64,000 nt of DNA from Archegozetes longisetosus. Taxonomy: Eukaryota > Arthropoda > Arachnida > Sarcoptiformes > Trhypochthoniidae. The notes below the pieces were generated by a model that made no database searches, had not been told where the DNA came from, and saw only the letters and a program-made list of their open reading frames with translations. The stretch spans positions 9,805,288-9,869,287 of the forward strand of contig JAEMBT020000009.1 of the NCBI GenBank assembly GCA_018873245.2. The letters run 5' to 3'. The translations under genes and the position numbers were made by a program. Below are positions 34,797 to 47,956 of the stretch, piece by piece; within the stretch, counting starts at the first letter, position 1, and each line of letters begins with the position of its first letter.

Positions 34797-37700
34797 ATGG
34801 GTAACTCATCTTCTTGTTGTCTACATATCTATCGGTGAGTGATTTACATAAATTTCAATGCATTCTAATGTCTTGAGCTCATTCATATTGAGCTAAAAAG
34901 TGATCTTAAAGTGTTGTATTAAAAAGGAATGGATCGCATTAAGTAGTATTTCTATTGTGATATAACTAATTAGAAAATGCTGAGTTATCATAAGATTATT
35001 AGAATCATAGAGAAGTGTTTATCATACAATTGCATTGTGTGAATAATATAAATTGGCTTTCCTGTATAAAGATTAGTATGGAGCCATAGATATACACGTA
35101 CACTATTCAATACTTATTGCAACTAATTCAAATAGCTACTTAAATCTTACTTTGGTGATAATGTTGTCAATGTAAACCTTTTTTTTAAACTATACCTACT
35201 GACGAGATGATAACACATTAGTTTTGGAAAGTTCAATAAAATATCAACTTGCTTTCCACATTATATGCTTCACTTCATTAATACTTATAACATTTACAAT
35301 AATGGATATCACTTGACGGACCCTTTAGATTAGATTTGTATTAGTCCCTCGATTGCGGTTGTCACAAAGCAATTGCCACAATCTATGAGGATATTGTCAG
35401 ACAGTTACTATTTTTAATATAACTTAAACGTTTTTTATGTAAATACTTTCGAAAAAAAATTGAAGTCGGACTTATCGAAACTGAAAATCAATTTATATCT
35501 TTTGTGATTATCGAGGATTGTATACAAAAGAAATATGTGAAGAGAAAAAAATTCAAATTTGACTCAAATTTGAGAGATAGCAATACTTCCTAATGTACTG
35601 AATTTGCTGATTTCAATTGAATTAGTTTGACAATCAATATTGAATTTAGAATAAATGACAGTAGAAGGATCATTAAAGCTTTGAGTCGTTGTACGATTAA
35701 AACTTAATAGTTAGGAGAAAATAGTTGTCTTTCTGTAGATTCTCTGGGAAAGCATTTCTCTGGAATGCAAAAAACTTGAACCAAACTGATTTTCTTAACA
35801 ATATTGTTAAACTTGATGTTTAGCGCTTTCCTATCTTATGGTTTCAGGTATGAATTTAGTTTACTTTTCAATTTCACTCATCAACATAATAAGTACTAAT
35901 CAATTGAGTGATTATTCAAGTTTTGATTAAACTTTTTATTCAAGTTTTTGAAGAACTGAAAGAAAACTAAGTTTTAATGACTAGTTGTGGTTCGTCTCAG
36001 CTAACTAATGAAGTTAAGAAAATAACTATTTTTATAACTATCAATGTTTGAGTATTAGGTTGATTGAGTTCATTTCCAGTTCAGTCCTACAAAATGGTTT
36101 ACAATGAGAAATATATGAAATTATAATGTATTAAAAGTTATAAAATATTCACAATTACTATAGAATAAATTGAACAAAAGGAGTAATTATAGACGATAAC
36201 AGATACGAAACGCCTGAAAACCTTTACGCTCATATTAAATTTAAATGAGATTGGATTTTCCTGCATTTGCAATCCTGTTTATTAATGGTTTTGATCACAA
36301 ATCGAGAAGTTATCTCTGATTCTAATTAAAGTTTGTCCTTATACTTGTCTAACTTCAATCAAATTTAAGGAAAGTAATCATTTATTGTGATTTGATTTTC
36401 CTGTAAAACTTTCCTCTAAACATTTGTCGCTTAGAAGTCATTTTCATCAAATGACTCAATCGTCTAGAAATGAAATAACTGAGTAATAGTACATTATAGA
36501 GAAGTAACAATGGGGCTTTGCAATGTTAGTTCAGTTTTATTTGCTTATAAAACAAACATCTAAATAAACACTTACTGTGATAATAGAACTAAAATTGCAC
36601 TACTATTAGACTAAAATTGACTGACTCTTTCACTAAAATCCGTGATCAAATTCAGATCAAATTGATCTTCATAAAACTTGAAGTTCTCACCTGTTAGACG
36701 TGAGCAGCTTGAACTTTGAAATAATTGAAAATATTTAGTTAAAGCAAATCGCAATTTTCAAAGTCCAGAGTAATTTTCAATTATAAACTAGCTTATAGTT
36801 TGTTGTCAGGCGTCAATTTAAGGCAGAACTTGATATTGTCCATAGCACTGCTGGTAATAATAATTAGAGCCGTTGAGCCGTTGGCGTGTTTTGAAATTCT
36901 AATGCATATATGCCTGTTAGAGCTACACAAAGTTTCATATTTAACATTATATGAGATTTTTATTAAGACGGCATTCCTATCGTTTGTGAAGGTTCACTGA
37001 CATATGCCCAGACTATTTTAGCTAAAATTCAGGCATCATTCAGCTAACAAACAAAAAAGTAAAAACAGGATTGAAACTGCGATTTGGGGATTGCCTTAGT
37101 AATCATTTCTAATAGATCATCGGTCAGAAAACTAGTGGTTCGGGTTTGACACTCACAGGGAGAAAACAAACCTTTAAGCTAAATCTTTACCTCACAAGTC
37201 ACCTTGTAAAGGTCGATCTAAGGTTGAGGACGCGCTCAAGCCTTGACCCTTCATTGCTGCAATAGACTCAGGCAACAAATTAGACTAAAACATCTATTCG
37301 ACCAAACTACTCAGGACTACAGAGTATGATATTTCAGAGTATGATATTTAGCTTTAGCTTAACGTAATAATACCTGCATTTAAATTACGACTCAACTATT
37401 GCGCTATTTTTCAGGATAAAATGTGCGTTGAAGCTACATAATTGATCACCTTCCTTGTTCCCGGTCCACACGCAGATGTAACAATGAATTAGCATAGTTT
37501 GTATTGTGTGATCTTCAAGGACATAAACAGTAATTTATATTTTAAAATAATTTATAGTTTTGCCATAACTATACCAATACATTTTTAACGTACCATAAAT
37601 GTAATTTTGCCATCACTATCAGACAGCCTATCACGCGTCGCATCGATGAAGAATATAGCCATTCACCCACTTTCTATTTTGTTTTCATTGCCAAGCACTG

Positions 37701-40700
37701 TTAGAAAGCCTTTACTCATTTCGTTATGCAATTCAATAAATGAATTGATGTTGTGCGCGTTACCACCTCTTCATATTTTCCAGCTATTTAGATATAATTA
37801 AAAATAAAAGGAATACCTTTTGTGTTCATAGTAATGTTTCTTCATCTACGTTATGAAATGCTTGAATAAAACTTTGAAACTTGCTTTTAATGTGTTGAAA
37901 GATTTCCTTATTGTGATAAAAATGTGTTTTTTGTTTAAAGCGTTAAGTTAGAGTATCAAGCTAAAGTATCAAGCTAAAGTATCAAGCTAAGGTACCAAGC
38001 TAAAGTATCAAGTAATTATAGTCATAGTGGAATGATTTTGAAAGTTGACACAAAACTAATCACAGAACAGCTTTAAATGTCAAGTTATTTCTTAACAAAA
38101 AATAAGATAAACATTTGAACTATCAATATATATAAAAAGGAATTTTATGAATTTTGTTGTATCACTGCATAATTTATAAGTTTTATGAATGTTGCCATAG
38201 ACGCATAATCACTCTACTCTAATTAATGTGGGGTACAGTGTTTTAGATAAGACATCATTTCACTATAAGGGTGTTTTGTGAATAAACAGGCATTTTAACA
38301 ACAATGAGTTCCAATGTGTAAGTCATTTCTTATTCATATTTTGTTTATTCATTATTTTCTCACTTTGACTATCAGTTCGAATTATACGTTTGTAGTGTTA
38401 GTAACTGGTAGTCCAAAAAAATCCCAAAACCTAACCGTATGGTTTTCCTAACTCTTATTTAGTACGTGTACTTCTAAATAATAAGTTAGTCATATGTTGG
38501 TTACTCGTGTGTTACTTTCCTTTAATGTCAACATTGGGAAAAAATAACAAACAAAATGCCATAGTTTGCTTGAGATAATAGATAAAACTATATATTATTT
38601 ATAAGTTGCAATTATTATTGAAAAGCTTTTAGCTGAGGAGATAAAGTCCGGAATGTTATACTTATCAGAAAATTATAACTCAACTATTGACAAGCTAAAC
38701 GTTTCCTCTTCATGCATAACTTGTTGAAAGTTTTACGTAAAAAGTAAGTTCTACTCAATTATATGAGCATTGCTCCATTTCGTTCACAACTAATATTTAT
38801 GTTCAATTGAAAAATTTCTTTTCAAATAACACCCTTAATAATAAGCAATATCTAGTTTAGATGCGCCTCAAATTTACTATCCTTTGAGTAGTGTTTATAC
38901 GTAGTTATTATTAAAATAGCAAAAAATATGTTGTAAAACATTTAGGTTTTATTACCTTAAATTAATTTAATGCAATGTAGTATAGAGAATGCGAAGTAAG
39001 GAGATTATTATACGATATATACGATATATATACGATGTATACGACGTACACGGTGTATACGAAGTAATGATAAGTTATGTTTGTGGCACCCCTTCATTCA
39101 TTTTATAGACAAAATATCTTACCTATAATAAATGACTTTTATAATGAAAATCGTAAATTCAACTTGTTTAGATTGTTTTAATATTAATATTCTAGCCAAA
39201 TTATACCTTCTATGTTTAACCTATTCAATCCTATATCATCTAAGTTGAGATTTAATCATGAATCATGAATTACTGAGGAATGTGACTTTTAAGTAAAGTG
39301 AGGCACTGCTTTACTTATTATCAAACCTAAAACAATCTATAAATTGACTAATGCTATGTTAAACACGAAATGCAATGACACATAAAAAACGAAAATTGTC
39401 CACTAATTAAAATTAGGTAAAGAGGAAACAGGAGTTGGTAAACATTTGTTTAGCAGACAATGATTTCAATGAAATACAAACAGGAGATAAAGTAATAGTA
39501 AAGTTATAATAAAGTTATAATAGAGTTATGTTGCAATTCATATAAAATAACATTCTACTTTTTCATGGGTGCCTTAAGCATCAATTTTTATTTTTATACT
39601 CAATTAGTAGCTTAGGAGCAAAGATATGTGTGAATGGATTAGTTTTTATTGTTGGCTCTGATGAAAGCCTACAAGGATTTAATGGATTTCTTGTGAAAAT
39701 TTAATACTTGTATTGAATATGTTTGGAAAATATTTTTCATACTTTGATAGTTTACTTGTTTGATGGTTTGCTTGTTTGATAGTTCGGTTGTTTAGTTGTT
39801 TAGTTGAGTCTGAGTGCAATTTCGATCGTCTATTAAGGAAGTGAAGAGAATTGCATTTTTATTGTTTAGTAGTTTCTCTTTATAAGCTTTTTTCTCATCA
39901 ATAACTAACTAACTAACTAACGAGAACCATTTTTTGTACTCTTCAGTAACTCAATTGCTTTTCAATCTTAACAGTTCAGCAAATATGAAGAGTACTGTTT
40001 CTTCATCCCCATCGGCAAGTGAGAAGGCTGGTGGACTTGGTGGAGTTTCTGGACTTGGTGGCAGTCGTGTCGCATCAAGCAGTGGTTACGATTTGGAGGA
40101 AAGCAAATTCAACTCAGCTAGCAGAATGAGTTGTGCCAGTGATGACAGTTGTGCCATTAATGAATTGTTAGAGGGAAGAATGGACTTGAATGTCACACTT
40201 CCCAACAGTGCAGAATCTGTTGTTTTTAATGTTGAGAGACGTACTCCTATGCTTGACTTATTAGTCAATATTGCCACTCAGTATCGCTTTAATGCTGCTA
40301 ATTATACTATCAACGCAGGTGATCATGAGTTTAAAGCTAGCACACCTATCGGCTCGCTTGATGTCAATCAAATTTCTATCATTCCTAAACCTACTAAGAC
40401 TGCGTCAGTCAAGAACAATCCAGTTATGCCATTTCAGACTACTTTTCGGTTGCAGGTCAATTTGCCGAGAAATCAATTAATGGTATTGAGAGTGACGCCC
40501 AATGCCAGCATTGCTGCTATTAAGCAAATTATCTGCAGTGAGAAATCACTGGATTCATCTAAATATCAATTGGTTAGAACTATCGGCAACAGTGATGCCC
40601 CGCAAGTATTAGAGCCAAACAAAACGTTAGCCTATTATACCATAAACGAAGTTACATTGGTGTCAAATAAAACTCTGGCACAAATCGAGATGCAATTTGG

Positions 40701-43700
40701 GACTCCAACAACATCACAGGTCGATTTGTCGACTTCACGAACATCGAGCAGTGTGTCGGCTCATAAAAAAGCAATTCATTCACTAATAATAAGTCAATCA
40801 AATCCGGATTTTACAACTATTGATGATAAGACTGTGCTAAATCACACAACTACTTCTAATAAACCAATGAAGAAAAGGCCGGCACCGCCTCCCCCAATGC
40901 CTTCATCGGCAACATTACCAAACAATATGAGTTCCCTACAAATTAATGGTAATAAAAACCAGAATAATATTACTAATTTCAAAAATGATGATTCAATCAT
41001 CAAAACTGCTGCATCAGAGTCTATTATTCAAACTAAATCTCTGCCCAAATTGTCAAAAAGTGCTGTTAATCATGTTCGACAAAACTCAGGCTCAGATTCC
41101 AGTGGATATCACGAATCTGTCTTAAGTTCTGATTCTCCCGAGTCGTCTTCAGCTGTAGCAACATTACCGAAATCAAGTTCAACGACAGGGACGATGTCAA
41201 CAACAAGTGTGAATAACAGACAAGTGGTTAATAACAAGGCAGGAACGAAGAAGCGTCGCGCTCCACCACCACCTTCGAGTCAACATTTGAATACACAGCA
41301 AGAATGTGATAACAAACATAATGATAATAACATAGATGAAAACAAAGCCGCAGTTGAATGCTTGAGTGATGTCAGTCTACCACTGTCTATATCGTCATCA
41401 TCTGCAAGTGAATCAAGCGGTACAGCGTCTTCCATTAATAATAGAAGCTTATCTCCAATTGTTATCACTCAGACCAATGGTTCGTCGACACCCAAACGAA
41501 CATCAGTGGACTCAAGTGAGGTTCCAGTTGAAGTTATAGCAAGTTGCAGCCGAAGTTGCAGTTGAGGTTGTAGCTGAAGTTTCAACTGAACCTCCGCTAG
41601 AGCTTGCATCAAATTCATCTGAATTAGACGATAGGCAAGAAGAGCGCCTATCGTCGCCAACTAATGTGATTGATGTGAATTCTAGCCAGCCCGAACCGGC
41701 CCAATCCGAACCGACTCAAGCTAAAATTTCGGCCGATGTGCCTATTGAAGAGGTAACGCATTCTGAGGCAATTATAGTAAATGCAGATCATGTTGTAGTA
41801 GATGAAGAGCGCTCTCCTAACAAAATAGAAGACATGTGCCAACAAAGCGATAATTTAGAGATTAAAGACATTAAAGATGAAAAATTAGAGCAAATTGAAG
41901 CATCTATTGCTGTAAATGATACAAATGATAGTGATCTAAATGCATCAATCACTGCAATCACTACTAAGTCAGATCCAGAATCGCCAACTGAGTCGCTACC
42001 GAAAGAAGTTGAAGTCAGTTGTATTGCACCTGCACTCGCTGTTAGTCACGATCATGGCCTCTCTGGTCATGATTGCGTGGAACAGGTGGAGGAAAGGGAT
42101 ATAATCGATAATGAAAAGCAAGGTTCGATTGTTATGCCTATCATTTCACCTCCGCTTCAATTTGTGGATAAGTTTGTGCCTTATAGTAGTAACGCTTCGG
42201 TGATGGTAACTGCTAACAATTGCTTGCATGTCAATCACGATGGTAGTAGTGGTAGCTATGATTCTATTTATAATTCAAGCGTTAGGTCGTATTTAGATAG
42301 TGTTCGCAGAGCTTATTTGCATGAAATGAAAGGTGATGGGAATTTGAAGCATCAGCTAACAGGTTTGGCTAGTCTTGCGATGCATTTGAGCTAGTCTTAC
42401 ATTGTATTAATTGAGCAATATCACGCTAATGCAAATTGAATTAGATATTTTAGTCAATATCATTTCTTCTTATAGGTGTAAATCAACTTAGCAGTAATGA
42501 AAAGTCAGATAATCTCAGTAATCAATGTGAGAGTGACCCAATACAAAGTAATTATTACTGTTACTTTATTACTGTTCAGATTCACATTCTTTAATTATAT
42601 GTTCCCTTGTACAGTCAAATTTGTCTAACCTCAACATGCAGTTAAATGGTTCTGAAAGCATACTCGATAAGTTGATAAGTTGAGGTCTATGTGGGATCTA
42701 TGTTAAGGCCCTATGTTGAGGCCTATGTTTTTATTATTCTTCTTAAATGCATTTAACTGCGCGTTTAAGTTTGAGAAGTTTAGCTGTGTTAGAAAATTTA
42801 ATTCTCATTAAAGCTGATATTAAAGTGAAAATCTCGCGTATATATTCTCTTTTGCATATAAAGCTTAATTACAACTAATTATAATAAATCTTCATCAAAA
42901 CAGATTCCAGTGAATTGGAATTAGCGGAGATGTCATTGCCATTACCGCCGCCATCACCTTTTCAGAATAGCAATCATGACGGACATAATAGTCCCGTGCA
43001 TGAATGCGATGATGAGATGGGTCAAGGTGTTGACCGACTTAATAGTCCAACTTTTGAAGCGAATAACCATCAAGTCACTGCTTTTGATCAAATGAAAGAA
43101 AGTCCTGATCTTTCGTCAACAATAGATGACAAAATCGAGGATACAATAGACCACAAAAATGAGCATGATAATTTTAAGAGTCATGTTGAAAGTGAAATTA
43201 CAACAACTCCCTTAATTGTTTCTGATGAGGACAAACTGAACAAAGAAATTGAGGTGACATTACAATCGTTGAATGATGAATTAGATAGACTTGAATCAAA
43301 AGACCAAATTCAGTCAGATGATTTGAATAATCAACAATCACTTATTAATGACAAATCAGACGCTAATTACCCAATTAGTCATAATGAGATACTTACTAAT
43401 ACTCAAGAAGTTAACAGAAACAATGCCAGTAAAGTTTCAGTACAGGTCAAACAAACGATTGGTAATACATCTGAAATTGAAAAGATTAAAAGTAAGTTTG
43501 AAGACAGACAAAGCCCATCGCCAACGCCCAGAGTTTTATCTGTCAATGGCAAAAGTAAGATAACCATGAATAGAGATGACACACAAACTCAAGTTTCCAA
43601 GTCCTCAAATGGAAAGACAACGTTAATCGTTAACAAGAGTGATACGCCAACTCCTCCCGTAACACCTCAACCACCATCAATTTCGCCAACTCCTCCTGAT

Positions 43701-44729
43701 GAAGACAAATTCACAGCAGAAGAAGTTCGCCAACTGTGTAGACCCCGAGTTAAACTGAGCAATTTTTCGATCGGTTCATATAAGAAAGACGTGGACATAT
43801 ACGAAGAAACGCAACGGGTATTAAGATCAGAAGCACCGGCAACTGCGCCTGTAATTAGTGCAAACGCAAAGCCAACATTAGCTACGGTTAAGCCATACGT
43901 GGTGACCGCGTCTGTCAAACAAGAAAAAGCTTCACCTCCAAATAATCAAAATAAATCCAAGGTCAACATAACAGCCACATCTACAACGGCTACCACTACT
44001 TCTACTACGAAGCCTTCAACACCGGTTATACAAACTTTAATAACAACTGCTCCTAAAATAAATCGCATTCAATCATGGAGTGGGCAAAAGAGTGTTAGTT
44101 TGGATCAAAAATATCCCAAACAACCCGTTAAGACGAATGAGAGATATGTCTCACAGATAGCTATCAATAAAAACTCAAAGACTCCGCCGCCAGACAATGA
44201 ATCGGAAAATTTAAAATCTCCTCATTTAGTGGTTCAGAGTTTGATTGCAAAAGCCGAAAGCAGATCGCCGTCTCCACAAGATTTGCAGGAAAGTCACAAA
44301 ATAATTCAGAGATAAAGACAGGAAATGAAGTTAATTCTGCCCAAACAGAACCACAAAATCGTTCAAGCACATTCAACGTCGCCAATAGAGTCAACTCAAC
44401 CGTCAATTGAGCAGTCAACTCAACCGCCAATTCCACCTCCAGTTCCACCGCCAATTCCGCCACCTCTCCCACAAAATATCTCGTTATTCCCTATAAATAA
44501 TAACAAGACTAGTGTTAACACGAAGGTATATCACACGAAGGGTTGGAATAGCGAAAAAGTGACACGAGTTAGACACGTTAATAGTACTCAAACGAAATCA
44601 AAAGTTTTGGCGGAAAAGATTCACTTAAAAAGGTTTAGAAACTCTAGCTCTTTGCCAATTGTTCAGCTATTGACCCAAGGTTTTTTTGCTGTAATTCTAG
44701 GTTTCAAAGAACAGTTCGTGGAAGCTTGA
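34797..44729 (+). CDS. Cordon-bleu (Cobl)-like actin regulator, with apparent frame breaks
   Basis: Relative of Cobl/COBLL1, proteins that shape actin filaments. The proposed first exon (34,797-34,834, MGNSSSCCLHIYR) joins in phase to 39,975-42,362; its use is inferred. Further exons are 42,476-42,547 and 42,904-44,315 or beyond. From the ATG at 39,985, residues about 66-255 match the ubiquitin-like Cobl domain (DLNVTLP...MLDLLVNIATQY). Two KRAP-type motifs follow, KKRPAPPPP (about 295) and KKRRAPPPP (about 422). The rest is Ser/Asn/Thr-rich and low-complexity, with a polyproline run (PPIPPPVPPPIPPPLP) near 44,430-44,470. One base too many lies at 41,536-41,545 (coding resumes as QVAAEVAVEVV), and frames change again near 44,285 and 44,380. 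These could be assembly indels, an unrecognised intron or real decay. A WH2 actin-binding domain is not clear; a GGKDSLKKV-like stretch is readable in another frame at about 44,610. Confidence 0.75.
37952..38012 (+). repeat. Tandem repeat, 13-bp unit
   Basis: Nearly five copies of GTATCAAGCTAAA, two of them identical. Confidence 0.93.
39011..39070 (+). repeat. Degenerate TACGATATA-type tandem repeat
   Basis: Short run of TACGATATA, TACGATGTA, TACGACGTA and related units of about 9-10 bp. Confidence 0.75.
42612..42786. mobile_element. 175-bp MITE with pogo-type ends, copy 2
   Basis: In the intron between the third and fourth Cobl-like exons. The left end CAGTCAAATTTGTCTAACCT matches the MITE at 27,740; the right end in reverse complement reads CAGCTAAACTTCTCAAACTT. 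The internal AGTTAAATGGTTCT block is also shared. The left flank is TA; the right flank has mutated. More diverged than the first copy. Confidence 0.7.
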
Positions 44730-44868
44730 GGTGAATGGAAATTCTGTGAAAACGTAGCAAAAAATCACATCTTATATCAGTTATTATACTTGTTAACTAA
44801 ATATGTTATTTTATTTTGTCTATTAAATCATTTAATCGGTAGTAAAAAAGCAATTATTTATTAGTTTT

Positions 44869-47800
44869 TCATTTATGCTTTAATTGAAGCTGTTTTATAT
44901 TCACTTTATTACGATATTTCGCGTCAATGAAACAACTAATGAATAGTCGTATAGCTGTGGCGAAAGAGTCTTTGTTCGGTATTTTCGATAGGATTTGTTG
45001 AATAACTTCTTCATCTTCATTAAGAATAGGAGTAATAATGCGTTTAATAAATTGAACATAGGTTTGATTCATGTCAGTGAAGTGGACCACCTGTTATAAG
45101 AAGAAATTGAAAAATTAGTGTAAAATCTTAGACGTGTGAAGCATGACTGGCTTTTATGAGCTGATGAGTTCTACCTTCAAGCAAGTGATTGCCAGAACAT
45201 TCAACTTGAATAGATGGAAAATTAGCTGAGCCAAAACATTGCGCTCAGTTGTCTCGAGCGATTCCAATTCTGATATTTTGTCGCGAATCGAAAAGTCCAA
45301 AGCTACCTAGTTAAGATTAAGAATCAAAGATTAAGATTAAGATTAAGTACATTGAAGGCCTTCTGATTTGAGCAGTTTTATTTAGTGATGTATAGCTTAA
45401 GACTAAGAATAAGACTAAGCAAAATAAGATATATTAAAATCGTTTGGCTTAAGACTAAGACTAAGTCAAATAAATGATTTTTGGATATTCAAATTAAGAC
45501 TAAGATTAAGACAAATGAAATTTCTTTCTATAAAATTAAGACTAAGACAAGAGAAACATGTTTATAAGAGTAAGACTAAGACTAAGACAAAGTCAGAAGT
45601 TTAGATACAAATATGGTCATTTAATCCATTAGAAATGATTCAATTTTTGAAGTTTTCAATTATAAAACCATTTGTAAATCACTAGATAAACAATTGCACT
45701 CCTATTGCAATACATTTTAATAGTGAATGTCTTTGCGCTTAGTTTTGTTTTGTTAGTCTATTCATCATTTTATGAAACATATTAGATAATAAAAAATCTC
45801 AAAATGTTATAATATATGCTATAAAGAGATAACTAGCACAAGTAGTAAGACTAAGACTAAGCAAAACGAAAATTTTTGACTATAAGACTAAGACTAAGAT
45901 AAGCTAAACTAAAATTTTGGCATTAAGACTAAGACTAAGATAAGAGAAATGAAATTTTTGACTATAAGACTAAGACTAAGACAAGACAAACTAAAAATCT
46001 CTAAGCTATACAACACTAGTTTTATTATATAAAATCTAAAACGCTTTATATCTATTATGAACATCTAATCTTAAATAAACTTACTTTATACTTGCGATCG
46101 CATTTGCTTAGATGTTGAAAGAGATGTAAATAGAATGGATTGTAATGTTTTTCATGAATAGCGACATGCAACACAACGTTGATTACTTCAGAAAATTGCT
46201 TTTTCCCAATCGATATTAATCTCTGTGCTGCATCCATGTAGTCATTACAAGTTGAGAGAGCCATAAAAATTGTTTTTCGTAACGGGGTATTTAGTCTCAA
46301 AGCTTTCAACAACCGGTCATTGATCTCATGATTAATGCCGGTAAGATTGGAGTCAGTTTTATCTAAACTTATGGTTTCTATGTTTTGCGTATATGAATAC
46401 CAATGAGAGCTTTGCAAAACAGCATCATATTTGCCTGGAATGCTATTTACTCTAACTTTCTTTATAGTACTTTTTAGTGTGTTCTCGATTAGCTCAACCT
46501 GAACCACAGTACCATATCCTTTCACTTTACTCATATTATTATTTTTTATAGCTATTAGTGAGTCTAACACAAAACCAATTCTACTTCCACTCAAACTATT
46601 CTTATCTACATTTAATGCTAGATTTTGTACTTTCAAAATAAGTTCTTTCATCTTAACTGGGTTGTCTTTACGCAAAATAAACCCAACTGATTTTAGAGTC
46701 AAATTAATTAATTCAATACATTTCTCGTTGAAAGTGTCACACAGTTTAGTGATAAGGTCGTAAATGAGCACTGATTCAATGAGGCCACAAACATACAGAT
46801 TAAGAATAACCAAAACTAAATTATCGATCTTTTTAGAATCACTGAGATGGTCGATTTGTTTGATAAAGTGATCAAATTTAGTAACCAAAGTGTGAATGGC
46901 ATATCCGCCAATTTCTTCAGAAATGGTCTCATGTAAAATAGCTATTAAGATAGAGACTTCACTTGTCAACTTATTCGGCGCGCCATAGTCTAAATCAATT
47001 AAGGAAGAATTAATACAACTCCAAAGCGCTTCATTGACTTCATGCTTAGAATTTTGTTTAAATATTTCCTCAATTTGTGAACTTATTGTCAGCATATTAT
47101 TCACAGTTAAACGGTTGAGTGCGCCCCTAATTTGTCGTAATAGTTGTTGATTAATATCAATTGCTTTACACACAACGCTAGGCTTTTCACTATCTTTTTC
47201 TTCTTTAACTATCTTTCCGGCACTATCTCTAAGAAATCCATAGATATCTTCTTTTAATTTATGACTTGGCGGCTCTTTAATGGTTTCTTTATCGTCGTTG
47301 CTATCGTTGTCTGAATCACTGATTTCGTTATCTTCGTCTTCATCATTGAAGTCTGAGCCACTTTCTTGGGAACTATCGTTTACTTGAATCTCTTCCATCT
47401 CATCGTCACTATCGAAATCTTGATCAGAGTGTTCCGAAGAGTAGTCTTGATGATTAGTCTGAACTTTGTGATAGTTGTTGTCGTCGTTGGGGTGGTTATT
47501 GTCATCGTTGTTGTCGTCATTGTCGTCGTTGCGGTGGTTGTTGTCGTCGCTATCATCATTGTAAATATTGGTATTATCGACAACATCCAAAACATACGCC
47601 AAACCATCCATATGGAAAGATTTGGGTAGCGTTCCTTTCTTCTTACGTTTATTTAGTCTCAATTTTCGTTCGTATCGCTTTATCTGTATTTGTTCGTTCC
47701 TTATCAGTCTCTTATCCCTGAAGCTTAATTCCTTCTTCTTAGTTTTATTCTTCTTACTTCTGTTGTGATCCATTTGTTGGTGATTTGAGCTAAATTTGAC

Positions 47801-47956
47801 AGTGTTTTTCAACTTATTATTATTGGTTTTGTCTGCTTTCTGCTCGTCGTTAATCTCATTACTAAGTGATTTTCTTTTATTATTATTAAACATATTTTTA
47901 CGCATTTTCTTCTCCTTTCGGGCATTTTTTCTCTGTATTTTCCGCGATATCTTCAT
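44869..47956 (-). CDS. NOM1: NOM1/Sgd1-type nucleolar protein with MIF4G and MA3 domains, three exons
   Basis: Nucleolar protein of the NOM1/SGD1 family, which works in 18S rRNA processing with the helicase eIF4A3 and, in animals, targets PP1 to the nucleolus. Exons 47,956-46,085, 45,306-45,175 and 45,090-44,869 join in phase 0 to give 741 residues. The order is: a strongly basic N-terminus (residues 1-110); an Asp/Asn/Ser acidic region (about 125-230, partly from GTT/GTC trinucleotide runs on the plus strand); a MIF4G helical domain (about 260-470); and an MA3 domain with LNTPLRKTIFMALSTCNDYM that ends in exons 2-3 (SIRDKISELESLETTERNVL, then the C-terminal helices). The start is the first ATG and fits the family's basic N-terminus. 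It is convergent with the Cobl-like gene and divergent from CISD3. Confidence 0.93.
45308..46003 (+). repeat. Clusters of (TAAGAC)n in NOM1 intron 1
   Basis: The intron at 46,084-45,307 contains at least nine short clusters of TAAGAC/TAAGAT units, including AAGACTAAGACTAAG, at 45,308-45,605 and 45,845-46,003. They are separated by 15-40 bp of AT-rich sequence beginning mostly with CAAA, so the clusters themselves seem to repeat with a period near 35-50 bp. Confidence 0.88.

Larger units (their letters stand above)
34835..39974. other. Probable long first intron of the Cobl-like gene
   Basis: No supported exon between the GTGAGT donor at 34,835 and the pyrimidine-rich acceptor CTTTTCAATCTTAACAG ending at 39,974. 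It contains short tandem repeats and a more complex, less AT-rich block at about 37,040-37,480 that was not identified. If the first exon is not real, this is simply upstream DNA. Confidence 0.45.

Noticed and set aside
37080-37200. Possible tRNA-derived SINE (GTGGTTCGGGTTTGACAC)
   Set aside because: Only a weak B-box resemblance; no matching A box at the right distance, no tail and no second copy in the window.
41513-41686. Intron from AA|GTGAGG to TCTAG|CC to explain the Cobl-like frame change
   Set aside because: The splice phases do not match, and the skipped stretch looks coding in its own frame; a one-base indel explains the data better.
47366-47629. Valine/isoleucine-rich plus-strand open frame opposite NOM1
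   Set aside because: It is the antisense of NOM1's Asp/Asn run produced by GTT/GTC trinucleotides.
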